DNA of 64,000 bases from an uncultured Alphaproteobacteria bacterium (GTDB taxonomy: Bacteria; Pseudomonadota; Alphaproteobacteria; RF32; CAG-239), in assembly GCA_910585375.1 (NCBI GenBank), contig CAJUCZ010000008.1:1-64000 (forward strand), read 5' to 3'. The notes under the pieces were generated by a model. The model did not search any database. It worked only from the letters and a program-made list of their open reading frames with translations, and had not been told where the DNA came from. The position numbers and the translations under genes were made by a program. Positions 8,900 to 16,629 of the stretch are shown here, one piece after another; position 1 is the first letter of the stretch, and each line of letters starts with the position of its first letter.

Positions 8900-9232
8900 A
8901 TGGGGATATTTTCAGAACTTCAAAACCGGTTAAAGAATTCCGGCCTGCTTCTGGTTTGCATTTTGTTGTTTATCTACTTTGGTTACCATGCTGTCAACGG
9001 TGAGCGTGGATTCCTGCGTTATATGTATCTTCGTCAGGAGATTACGGAAGCCCGCCGCGTTGCTGAAAATTATCATAATCAAAAAGTCCGGCTGGAAGAT
9101 AAAGTCCGTCTTTTGTCTTCTTCCAGCCTTGATCTCGACTTGCTGGAGGAAAGAGCCCGCGTTGTGCTCAATATGGCGGGGCCGGACGAGTTTATTATCC
9201 TCGATGAAGGAGAGGCTAAAAAGGTAAATTAG
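8900..9232 (+). CDS. ftsB: Cell division protein FtsB (DivIC/septum formation initiator family)
   Basis: The 110-residue bitopic protein has a short cytoplasmic tail, one transmembrane helix at about 16-33 (GLLLVCILLFIYFGYHAV), a GERG motif directly after it, a coiled coil (YLRQEITEARRVAENYHNQKV) and the conserved LDLDLLEERARVVLNMAGPDEFII end. FtsB forms the FtsQLB complex that activates septal peptidoglycan synthesis. Length and features match the family well. It is preceded by a purine-rich ribosome-binding region. A weak hairpin (TTATGCC...GGCATAA) lies downstream near 9290-9315. In this window the neighbours are a lipoprotein upstream and a LytM peptidase downstream, which also concern the envelope. 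Confidence 0.9.
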   Translation: MGIFSELQNRLKNSGLLLVCILLFIYFGYHAVNGERGFLRYMYLRQEITEARRVAENYHNQKVRLEDKVRLLSSSSLDLDLLEERARVVLNMAGPDEFIILDEGEAKKVN

Positions 9233-9388
9233 CAAAAATCCACAAAAATATCTTTGAATATATGCTGAAAAATCAGAGGCTTATGCCTGAGTGGGGAATG
9301 GGGGCATAAAAAAGCTGTATTTTTTAAATTTTTTCTGTTATAAACAGCTAACACGTTTGCAAAAACTGTTAAAATTTAAAGGTTTATG

Positions 9389-10612
9389 ATGAAGTTTAAG
9401 ATTTTCGGCAGAAAGAAAAAAGATAATTATATAAGCTATAAAGAAAAAAAGAGTTTTTTTGCTGCTAAAGAATTTATTTTTAGAACACAAGGGCGGGCGA
9501 GGGTGATAACCATCAGTTCCCGTACGCAGGTTGTGTCTTTATGCCTGATTCTTTGTGTCGGCGTTTGGAGCTTTTATTCCTATCACTTATATAATAAGAC
9601 CGGCAATATTCTGTATAATAAAGATGCCGAACTTGTAAAAACCCGTGATGCCTATTTGGATCTGATGACCAATTTTGTGATTCTGCATGACAAAATTGAA
9701 GATGTTTTGGATGATCCCAAAACAGCCGCCGCCCAGAAAAAAAGTGATATTGAAAATTATAAACGCCAGGCTGCGGTGCTGGAGGAAAAAATCAAACAAA
9801 TACAGGCGGAAAATAATTGGATTGATGAAGCCGTCGTATCAGAGAAAGTTACAATCAACGAGGCTTTGCTCCAGCGTGATATTGCCATATCAGAACGTGA
9901 TGAACTGAAGAAAAAGGTGGCCGCTTTGGAAAATGCCGTTGAAGATATCCGCGGTGCAGAAACAGAAGTTTTGGAACAAGTTAAAAAAATTGCGTCCAAA
10001 GAAGTGGATAAAATCAAAAAAGCTTTTAGCAGCATCAATGTCCCGCTCAAGCAAAAGGGGTTGTATTTTAACGCTCTTGCCAATCGCAAAGAAGGTAAAG
10101 GCGGGCTTTATGTTCCTGACAAATCGAAAATAAAAGACAAAGAAATCAGTAAGCAGGTCAGTGCCATTTATGATTCTGTGCAGGATTTGGAGTACTATCG
10201 TGAAGTTGTCAAATCTGTTCCTATTGGCAAGCCGGTTTGGAGTTACTGGCTGACATCGCCGTTCGGTTCCCGTCCGGATCCTTTCCAAAACAAACGCGCT
10301 TCTCATAAAGGTGTAGATTTGGCGAGCCGTACCGGAAACAAAATCAGCGTTCAGGCAAAGGGAAAAGTGACTTATGCCGGCTGGATGAACGGATATGGTT
10401 ATATGGTTGAAGTCAATCACGGCAACGGTTTTAAAACCAAATATGCCCATATGAATAAAATCTATGTGAAAAAAGGCGATGAAGTAAAGTTTAATACGGC
10501 TTTGGGCGAAGTCGGCAGTACCGGCCGCTCTACAGGGCCGCACCTGCATTATGAAATTTTGTATAATGGCGTTCCGGTTGACCCGATGCCTTTTATCAAA
10601 GCCAAAATATAA
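9389..10612 (+). CDS. M23/LytM-family peptidoglycan endopeptidase, membrane-anchored
   Basis: A roughly 407-residue protein with a basic cytoplasmic N-terminus, one membrane anchor (VVSLCLILCVGVWSFYSY), a long coiled coil (about 80-210) and a C-terminal LytM domain. Zinc-site motifs are intact: HKGVD (HxxxD), YAHMNK and HLHYE (HxH). Such proteins cut peptide cross-links or activate amidases. The ATG at 9389 has AAAGG six bases upstream; the ATG three bases earlier is too close. The bactofilin gene follows after 10 bp. That pairing matches bactofilin-controlled LytM peptidases (BacA-LmdC in Alphaproteobacteria, CcmA-Csd1 in Helicobacter), so it probably shapes local cell-wall growth or curvature. 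Confidence 0.88.
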   Translation: MKFKIFGRKKKDNYISYKEKKSFFAAKEFIFRTQGRARVITISSRTQVVSLCLILCVGVWSFYSYHLYNKTGNILYNKDAELVKTRDAYLDLMTNFVILHDKIEDVLDDPKTAAAQKKSDIENYKRQAAVLEEKIKQIQAENNWIDEAVVSEKVTINEALLQRDIAISERDELKKKVAALENAVEDIRGAETEVLEQVKKIASKEVDKIKKAFSSINVPLKQKGLYFNALANRKEGKGGLYVPDKSKIKDKEISKQVSAIYDSVQDLEYYREVVKSVPIGKPVWSYWLTSPFGSRPDPFQNKRASHKGVDLASRTGNKISVQAKGKVTYAGWMNGYGYMVEVNHGNGFKTKYAHMNKIYVKKGDEVKFNTALGEVGSTGRSTGPHLHYEILYNGVPVDPMPFIKAKI

Positions 10613-10622
10613 GGATAAGCTC

Positions 10623-11147
10623 ATGAAGAAAATTAAAAAGCTTTTGTACTTGAAGTTAGCCCGAAAAATGAACAAAAACGGTAATGCTTCTTCCGTCCCG
10701 ACGATTATCAGTGAAGACAGCAAAATCATCGGTAATCTGATCTCTTCCGGTGTTGTTCATGTTGATGGCCGGATTGAGGGCGATGTCTGCTGCGACCAAC
10801 TTGTTGTTGGTATCAAAGGCAGTATCAAGGGGTTGGTTCAAACCGAAAAGCTTGATTTGTACGGAACTTTGCAGGGAAAAGCAAATGTTGATGACTTATT
10901 TATTGCCAAAAGTGCAAAAATGATTGGTGATGCCACCCACAATTCCATTGCCATTGAACCGGGGGCTTATATTGACGGAAGCTGTATTCGTGCAGATCGC
11001 CTGCAGCCATCGCCCAGACAAATGCAACAGGTGTCAAAATCATCCTTGTCTGCCGAAAATCGTCCTGCACAACTTGCACCGGCCGCCAAGCCGGTTGTGC
11101 TGAGTGTCGGTTCTGCCAACAATCCCAAACGCCGTGTTGCAAAATAG
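10623..11147 (+). CDS. bacA: Bactofilin
   Basis: A 174-residue bactofilin (DUF583) with the beta-helical core from IISEDSKIIGNLISSGVVHVDGRIEGDV through LVVGIKGSIKGLV and IAKSAKMIGDATHNSIAIEPGAYIDGSCI. It has a basic N-terminal stretch (MKKIKKLLYLKLARKMNK) that may bind the membrane, and a disordered C-terminal tail. Bactofilins polymerise into nucleotide-free filaments that recruit cell-wall enzymes. The start at 10623 is chosen because AAGGATAAGCTC lies in front and the frame upstream is inside the peptidase gene. It is cotranscribed with the LytM peptidase just before it, suggesting a shape-determining module. Confidence 0.9.
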   Translation: MKKIKKLLYLKLARKMNKNGNASSVPTIISEDSKIIGNLISSGVVHVDGRIEGDVCCDQLVVGIKGSIKGLVQTEKLDLYGTLQGKANVDDLFIAKSAKMIGDATHNSIAIEPGAYIDGSCIRADRLQPSPRQMQQVSKSSLSAENRPAQLAPAAKPVVLSVGSANNPKRRVAK

Positions 11148-11160
11148 AAAGATATAAAGA

Positions 11161-11198
11161 AAAATCCCTCTTTCTTGGTAAGGAAGAGGGATTTTTTC
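11161..11198. terminator. Bidirectional intrinsic terminator
   Basis: AAAATCCCTCTTTC / GAAGAGGGATTTTTT stem with loop TTGGTAAG lies between convergent genes and has A- and T-runs on both sides, so it can serve both strands. Confidence 0.9.
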
Positions 11199-11205
11199 AT
11201 ATTTT

Positions 11206-11796
11206 TTAGTAAGTTGGCCGGTAAATTGCTTTTCCGTCAAGAATATCTTTGACAATTTCCAAATTGGGCATGACCATTCTGACCTCGCTGTCAGAGAATT
11301 TGGTATCTTTAACATTCTTATACATTTCGCTTTGCTCATCAATCATAGCCATAATATTTCGTGTCATTTCCGGATCAGTTGTTTGTGCAAGCTGATTCTC
11401 TAATGACCTGATAATCAAATCACTGCCTTTTTTTCTGGATGCATAAACGGTAATGGCGCGCAACCGGTTCTCCACTTCAAAGAAGCGGTCAACATCCCAG
11501 CCTTGGTTTTCAACCCATTTTAATGTATTATGCGAAAAAACTTTTTGCGGTTTTTTATCATACCAGTCAATTTTTTCTTTGCCGTCCAGATGATATTTCT
11601 TGGTAATAAACTTTGACCATGTTTCCAAAAAACGGTTCATCTCGTCAAAAGTAATCACGTTTTCTTTAGAGAGCAGTTCCGGTAATATTGAGCGCTTAAG
11701 CATTTCTTTTTTGGGGTTGTAAAACGGCACAAAAATAAATACGACTGCTAAAACGGCAATAATAATGATTACGGGAAATTTATCTTTATAAGTCAT
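11206..11796 (-). CDS. Uncharacterised single-pass membrane protein
   Basis: The 196-residue protein has an N-terminal transmembrane helix (FPVIIIIAVLAVVFIFVPF, about 7-25), then a mostly helical, charged soluble part that is probably periplasmic. It has no cysteine, no obvious catalytic motif and no family I recognise. Translation starts one base after the stop of the upstream HAD protein (TAAAATG), and GAGGTGG provides its Shine-Dalgarno, so it is translationally coupled to that gene. The two may work together, but there is nothing else to assign a function. Confidence 0.7.
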   Translation of the reverse strand: MTYKDKFPVIIIIAVLAVVFIFVPFYNPKKEMLKRSILPELLSKENVITFDEMNRFLETWSKFITKKYHLDGKEKIDWYDKKPQKVFSHNTLKWVENQGWDVDRFFEVENRLRAITVYASRKKGSDLIIRSLENQLAQTTDPEMTRNIMAMIDEQSEMYKNVKDTKFSDSEVRMVMPNLEIVKDILDGKAIYRPTY

Positions 11797-11797
11797 T

Positions 11798-12667
11798 TTA
11801 CCACCTCAGGTTAGAAATCACATAGTCGGGATAAGCATCATAGTTAATAGCAATCTCTCTGGTTTTTGCCACATCCGGAATATATCCTTCTCCCAGATAA
11901 TTAATATGAACCCCCTTGGAAACCAACATACAATGCAAACCGGCAATATTGGCGGCGCGAATGTCCGTAGTGACGTTGTCGCCGATAAGCAAAGTCTGTT
12001 CCGGTGTAAAATTCGGAATATCTTCCAATGCATAAGAAAGAAGCTTCTGATCGGGTTTGCCGACGGTAATAATCCGCCCGCCAAGCGCAGCATATTGCTC
12101 GGCAATGGCTCCGGCGGCCAGACAAACTTCTCCGTCCATAAAGCTTGAGGCATCATTTCCGGCGGCTGCCATCGGAATGGACATGCTTGCAGCCTGTTCC
12201 AACAAAGGCAGGTAAGTTTCCAGATTATCGTCTGTATTTTTAACGCTGCCGATAAAAATAAAATCAGCCTGTGTCAGGGAAGATACCTCATGATAATCGT
12301 GCAGTCCTGCAAAAACAGAGGCATCAGAAGAATTTCCGGGCAAAAAATAATTGCGGCCGAGCTTTGACAAAGAGCCTGCTGGAGATTTGAAAAGATAATG
12401 CATAATTTCGCCGGAAGAAACGATGCTGCTGAAAATTTGCGGCGGCAGCTTGTTTTTCTGCAATAACTCGGCAATTTCAGCCACTCTTTTGGCGGAGCTG
12501 GTCAGCAGAACAATATTCTTACCGGCTTTTTTAATGTTGATCAGGGCATTGACGGCATCAACCTTAACCGAGCTTCCGGCACAAATAACCCCTTCCAAAC
12601 CAACCACAACCGTGTCATAAATGTCTATGACCTTAGAAATGTTGACGATTGGTTTAATCATTTTCAT
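11798..12667 (-). CDS. HAD-IIA (NagD/TIGR01459-like) protein lacking the catalytic aspartate
   Basis: The 289-residue protein has the HAD subclass IIA layout. Motif II is VLLTSS, the large cap domain follows, motif III lysine is in GKPDQ and motif IV is LIGDNVTTDI. Motif I, normally DxDGV or DxWGV, reads VVVGLEGV: the nucleophile position is Gly23 and the second acid is Glu25. The family is normally a phosphatase; without the nucleophile this copy should not form the aspartyl-phosphate, so it may be a binding or regulatory protein. The ATG at 12667 is preferred because AAGGATG lies upstream and the family N-terminus begins there; the frame extends upstream to a TTG at 12724. Confidence 0.78.
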   Translation of the reverse strand: MKMIKPIVNISKVIDIYDTVVVGLEGVICAGSSVKVDAVNALINIKKAGKNIVLLTSSAKRVAEIAELLQKNKLPPQIFSSIVSSGEIMHYLFKSPAGSLSKLGRNYFLPGNSSDASVFAGLHDYHEVSSLTQADFIFIGSVKNTDDNLETYLPLLEQAASMSIPMAAAGNDASSFMDGEVCLAAGAIAEQYAALGGRIITVGKPDQKLLSYALEDIPNFTPEQTLLIGDNVTTDIRAANIAGLHCMLVSKGVHINYLGEGYIPDVAKTREIAINYDAYPDYVISNLRW

Positions 12668-12757
12668 TGCTGCTTTTTCATCCTTAACGCTTAAAAATCC
12701 CATTACAAAACAGTTTAAACGCAAGACCTTAAAGAAGGTTTAACAATACTGCTTATA

Positions 12758-13972
12758 TCAAGGGTTTTTTGCCCGATTATAGTCTTGCAAAATTTGTCCG
12801 AACGGTTCCAGAATTCTTGGCAGTACGTTTTTCATTTCCGAGATGCCGATGCCGTAATTGGTGATGGCAACTCCGGCCTTTTCGCAGGCATTAATCCGCG
12901 CCAGAATTTCGCGTCGTCCGAACATGCAGCCGCCGCATTGAATGACAAGCCTGTAGGCCGACAGATTGTCGGGAAAATCACGCCCCGCGCAAAAGTCAAT
13001 TTGCAGATTTTTGCCGGTTTTTTTTTTGAGCCAGTGCGGAATTTTTACTTTTCCGATGTCATCTTCAGCGGCATGATGTGTGCAGCATTCGGCAATCAAA
13101 ACCTTGTCGCCGTCTTTGAGCTTGGAAATAACCGCTGCCCCTTCGGCAAATTTTCCCAGATCGCCTTTCAGCCGGGCAAACAAGGTTGAAAACGTCGTAC
13201 ATTTGATGTCCGGCGGAGTGTGGGCCGCCATAAAGTCCACGACTTGAGAGTCGCAAATAACCAGATCAGGCGCTTTTGTGCAGGCCGCCAGAGCTTCGGC
13301 ATAACGGTTCTCTGTGACTGCGGTAACAATCAGGTTATAATCCAGCCCTTCGCGAATGGCCTGAACCTGCGGCATAATCAAACGTCCTTTGGGTGCTTCT
13401 TTGTCAATCGGAATTAGCAAAAGAACTGAACCGCCTGCTGGAACCAGATCGCCGAACAGAGGCGGCGTATGAATAATCTCGTCCGGACAAAGACGGAGCA
13501 GGGCGCTTTTTAACTGAACAAGCACCTTGTCACGCGAGGCCTTGTCAAGAGAATTGACGGCAATTCCGTCAGTCGGAGCGGTATAGGTGTCGGCTTTGTT
13601 ATAAATTTTAAGCACAGGCAGATTGCGTTTCTCAGCTTCAAAAATAATTGCCTGTTCCGTTTCATCGGGAAGGGGATTGTCGGTAATCAGCAAAATAATG
13701 TCGGCACGGTCAAAAACTTTGTGCGTTTTTTCGATTCGCGGTTCGCAAAGTTCTGTATCATCGCCAAAACCGGCCGTGTCCAGCCACGTCACCGGCCCGA
13801 TTGGCAAAAGCTCCTGATTTTTTTCCACCACATCGGTTGTTGTCCCCGGCACGGCGGAGGCAATGGCTGTTTCTTGTCCGGTAATGAGATTCAGAAAACT
13901 TGATTTTCCGGCATTAACCTTTCCCGTCAGGGCGATTTGCAATCGCATGGCTTTGGGGGCAGTAAGGGACAT
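12758..13972 (-). CDS. hydF: [FeFe]-hydrogenase H-cluster maturation GTPase HydF
   Basis: HydF is the scaffold on which HydE and HydG build the 2Fe subcluster before transfer to HydA. The N-terminal Era-like GTPase has GKVNAGKS near 17-24, PGTTTD, DTAGFGD and YNKAD. The C-terminal domain has the [4Fe-4S] ligands: CTH, then 46 residues, then CGGC, which fits the family pattern CxH-x(46-53)-CxxC. The ATG at 13972 has AAAGGA in front; a TTG five codons upstream would place the Shine-Dalgarno inside the gene. It lies a few bases after tcdA in a minus-strand run with tatD. No hydE, hydG or hydA is in the window, so the enzyme must be encoded elsewhere. It implies anaerobic H2 metabolism. Confidence 0.95.
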   Translation of the reverse strand: MSLTAPKAMRLQIALTGKVNAGKSSFLNLITGQETAIASAVPGTTTDVVEKNQELLPIGPVTWLDTAGFGDDTELCEPRIEKTHKVFDRADIILLITDNPLPDETEQAIIFEAEKRNLPVLKIYNKADTYTAPTDGIAVNSLDKASRDKVLVQLKSALLRLCPDEIIHTPPLFGDLVPAGGSVLLLIPIDKEAPKGRLIMPQVQAIREGLDYNLIVTAVTENRYAEALAACTKAPDLVICDSQVVDFMAAHTPPDIKCTTFSTLFARLKGDLGKFAEGAAVISKLKDGDKVLIAECCTHHAAEDDIGKVKIPHWLKKKTGKNLQIDFCAGRDFPDNLSAYRLVIQCGGCMFGRREILARINACEKAGVAITNYGIGISEMKNVLPRILEPFGQILQDYNRAKNP

Positions 13973-13990
13973 CTGCTTTCCTTTCAATTG

Positions 13991-14725
13991 TTAGATTTTA
14001 CAAATTTTTTTAATCGCTTCATTGGCAATCGTCAATCCAAAAATGGCGGTAATCGTCGGGAGTGAGCCAAGCGTATTTCGCACGCGTCCGCCGTCTGTGT
14101 TACCGTCGTTGCTTTCGATAAAACCGCCAGCTGCTTGCTCTTCGGAAGAAACACAGTAAATTTTACCCAAGTCAACACCGCGTTTTTTCAGCCGCTTGCG
14201 GATAAACTTAGCCAACCCGCAGTTTTTTGTAGCGCTTAATTTTCCGTACTTAATCAGCGCCGGATTGGTTTTTAGCGCCGCCCCCATTGAAGATATAAAC
14301 GGAATTTGTGCCTGATACAGAGCCTCAATCAGGCAGCATTTGGGGTTGAGCGCATCTATGGCGTCTATTACAAAGTCAGGCTTCTCGGCAAGCAGAGCAG
14401 GAAGTGTCTCCGCATTAACAAACATATCCAGTAATCGGATTTTGCAGTCCGGATTAATTTCGGCCACGCGCAGCTTGGCTGCTTCGGTCTTTTTCATGCC
14501 GATTGTCGATTCAAGCGCCAAAATCTGTCGGTTGATGTTGCTGATGTCAAAACTGTCAAAATCGACCAGAATAAGCTCTCCGACGCCGACGCGTGCCAAA
14601 GCCTCCAGAGCATAACCGCCGACGGCGCCCAACCCGACAATCATCACCCGCGCTTTTTTCAGACGCTCCATTCCCTCATCGCCGAGCAGAATTTTCGTCC
14701 GCATAAACCTCTCGTCATCAGCCAT
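13991..14725 (-). CDS. tcdA: tRNA threonylcarbamoyladenosine dehydratase TcdA (CsdL)
   Basis: This E1-like adenylating enzyme cyclises N6-threonylcarbamoyladenosine (t6A37) to ct6A in tRNAs that read ANN codons. The 244-residue protein shows the nucleotide-binding VMIVGLGAVGGYALEALARVGVG, the DFDSFDISNINRQ block, DAIDALNPKCCLI, and the C-terminal GRVRNTLGSLPTITAIFGLTIAN end typical of TcdA. The ATG at 14725 overlaps the tatD stop codon, implying translational coupling; a TTG two codons earlier is less likely. Its partner genes csdA and csdE are not nearby. Confidence 0.92.
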   Translation of the reverse strand: MADDERFMRTKILLGDEGMERLKKARVMIVGLGAVGGYALEALARVGVGELILVDFDSFDISNINRQILALESTIGMKKTEAAKLRVAEINPDCKIRLLDMFVNAETLPALLAEKPDFVIDAIDALNPKCCLIEALYQAQIPFISSMGAALKTNPALIKYGKLSATKNCGLAKFIRKRLKKRGVDLGKIYCVSSEEQAAGGFIESNDGNTDGGRVRNTLGSLPTITAIFGLTIANEAIKKICKI

Positions 14726-15461
14726 TTGCAAACCTCAAAGAATTTTCATATATTTTTTGCGCCAGTTCATTGATGTTTTCCCCGCGCAGTTTGGCAATTT
14801 CAACCGCCAGTTCCGGCAACTGTTCCGGATAAACTTCCTGTCCGCGTACCGGTCCCTGATACGGCCCGTCGGTTTCCAACAAAATCCTGTCATCCGGAAT
14901 TTCCCGCAAAACCTCTTGTCTTGCCGGATTTTTCAAGATAGAAAAGTTAAAGCCGGCATATCCGCCTTGTTTGATGATTTTTTTCAAAAATTCCGCTTTG
15001 CCATTATAAGAATGAAAAACAAACTTCTCCGGCAACAGATTCCAAAATTTTTCCATCGCCTCTTGGGCTTTAACCGCATGAATCAAAAGCGGCCGCCGGT
15101 ATTCCCGTGCCAATTCAAGCTGGGCGGCAAAAACCTGCTCCTGCGGTCCGGCTTCTTTGCTGCGGTAAAAATCCAGTCCGGCTTCACCGACTAAAGCGGA
15201 GGGAAAATCCTGCACATATTTTTCCAGCCGTTCAATCCAACCGGTTTCCGCTTCGGCGGCATACCACGGGTGCAGTCCGAAAGCCGGAATGACCGTATCG
15301 GGATAAGCGCCGGACAAACGGGCGATTTCCGGCCAGTCTTTTTCCGCCGCAGCCACACAGACAAACTTGCGCACGCCGACCTGGTGCGCCGCGGCAATAA
15401 TCTCCGTTGCACATCTTTGTTTAAAATCTTGCAAATGCACATGGCTGTCAATAAACTGCAT
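14718..15461 (-). CDS. tatD: TatD-family metal-dependent deoxyribonuclease/hydrolase
   Basis: This amidohydrolase-fold TIM-barrel protein has the metal-binding DSHVHL at the N-terminus, GLHPW, VGEAGLDFYR, LIHAVKAQ, FHSYNG and LETDGPY motifs in family order. Members are Mg-dependent DNases or D-aminoacyl-tRNA deacylase-like enzymes used in repair and quality control. The ATG at 15461 (MQFIDSHVHL) gives the standard N-terminus; a TTG five codons upstream also keeps the frame. It is first in a minus-strand run with tcdA (8-bp overlap) and hydF, and diverges from alr 40 bp away. Confidence 0.92.
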   Translation of the reverse strand: MQFIDSHVHLQDFKQRCATEIIAAAHQVGVRKFVCVAAAEKDWPEIARLSGAYPDTVIPAFGLHPWYAAEAETGWIERLEKYVQDFPSALVGEAGLDFYRSKEAGPQEQVFAAQLELAREYRRPLLIHAVKAQEAMEKFWNLLPEKFVFHSYNGKAEFLKKIIKQGGYAGFNFSILKNPARQEVLREIPDDRILLETDGPYQGPVRGQEVYPEQLPELAVEIAKLRGENINELAQKIYENSLRFANG

Positions 15462-15500
15462 GATAATAACTTTCAAATTTTATCAGGATTTTACAAACTT

Positions 15501-16583
15501 ATGACAATTTTTACAAGACCGATTTTAGAAATCAACCTGCAAAATCTGCTTGCCAATTATAAACAGCTGTCAGAACTGGCACCTCACAGCATTCCGGCTG
15601 CCGTTGTCAAAGATGATGCCTACGGTTTGGGCGCCGCTAAAGTTGCGGAAATATTATATAACCGTGCCGGCTGCCGTCACTTTTTTGTTGCTCATGGTGT
15701 AGAAGGAGCCGTTGTCCGCAACGTGACGCCCGAAGCAGAGATTTATGTCTTACAGGGTATGGGCGAAGACAGTTTGGCAGAGTTTCAAAAATACCGCCTG
15801 ACGCCGGTTGTCAGCTGTCCGCAGCAGCTGGAATTTTGGAAAAAACATTGCATTGCCGGCATTCGCCCGGTTATTCATATTGAAACCGGCTTGAACCGTT
15901 TGGGCTTTCGGGAGAGCGAACTTGCAGCTCTGTCGGCGGAGGATAAAAAAGAGTTTTCTTTTGTAATGTCGCATTTAGCTTGTGCCGACGAACAGGGGCA
16001 TTTTATGAATACCCGCCAGTTGAAAACTTTCCGCCGCCTGAAAGATAAATATTTTCCCGAACTTTCGGCCTCTCTGTCGGCCTCTGACGGCGTGTTTCTG
16101 GGAACAGAATATCAGTTTGACATGGTTCGGCTGGGTGCTGCCATGTATGGCATTAATACTGCGCCGTACCGTGAAAACCGTATGCAGAGTTTAATCACCT
16201 TAAAAGCGCCGGTTTTACAGGTCGAAGACCTGCCGGAAGGCGAGTTTGTCGGCTACTCGGCCACTTATCGCGCCAATTCTCCGCGCCGGATTGCCATTGC
16301 TTCAATAGGTTATGGCGATGGTTTGCCGCGCTCGCTTTCAAACATCGGCAAAGTCTTTTTCAAAAGCAATGGTAAACGTGCCGAAGCCCGTATCATCGGA
16401 CGGATTTCAATGGATAATGTCATCTGTGACGTGACCGGCCTTAATGTCGGAGTCGGAGATTGGGCATATCTGCTGGATGAGAACTATACTTTGGATGATA
16501 TGGGGCGCGATGCCGGAACCATTGCTTACGAGGTTGTGTCGCGGCTTGGTAAGAATCCCCGGTTTGACCGCCGGATACTATAA
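15501..16583 (+). CDS. alr: Alanine racemase
   Basis: A PLP-dependent enzyme converting L- to D-alanine for peptidoglycan. The 360-residue protein begins RPILEINLQNLLANY; the PLP lysine is Lys37 in VVKDDAYGLG (canonical VVKADAYGHG). The second catalytic residue is the tyrosine of ASIGYGDGLPR, and RLGAAMYGI and GRISMDNVICDVTG are present. The ATG at 15501 matches the family start; the open frame upstream is the shadow of tatD. An intrinsic terminator follows at once, so it is probably monocistronic. It acts upstream of MurF and, with the MurD-like gene at 3.6 kb, belongs to cell-wall precursor synthesis. Confidence 0.94.
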   Translation: MTIFTRPILEINLQNLLANYKQLSELAPHSIPAAVVKDDAYGLGAAKVAEILYNRAGCRHFFVAHGVEGAVVRNVTPEAEIYVLQGMGEDSLAEFQKYRLTPVVSCPQQLEFWKKHCIAGIRPVIHIETGLNRLGFRESELAALSAEDKKEFSFVMSHLACADEQGHFMNTRQLKTFRRLKDKYFPELSASLSASDGVFLGTEYQFDMVRLGAAMYGINTAPYRENRMQSLITLKAPVLQVEDLPEGEFVGYSATYRANSPRRIAIASIGYGDGLPRSLSNIGKVFFKSNGKRAEARIIGRISMDNVICDVTGLNVGVGDWAYLLDENYTLDDMGRDAGTIAYEVVSRLGKNPRFDRRIL

Positions 16584-16615
16584 AAAAATCCCCGCCGTCA
16601 GGACGGGGATTTTTA
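16583..16615. terminator. Intrinsic terminator between alr and the Cys-rich protein gene
   Basis: AAAAATCCCCG / CGGGGATTTTT stem with loop CCGTCAGGA between two convergent genes; usable on both strands. Confidence 0.9.
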
Positions 16616-16629
16616 CGATGCCGTCAGCC

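Noticed and set aside
15270..15500. N-terminal extension of alanine racemase
   Set aside because: It is antisense to tatD and has no counterpart in the family.
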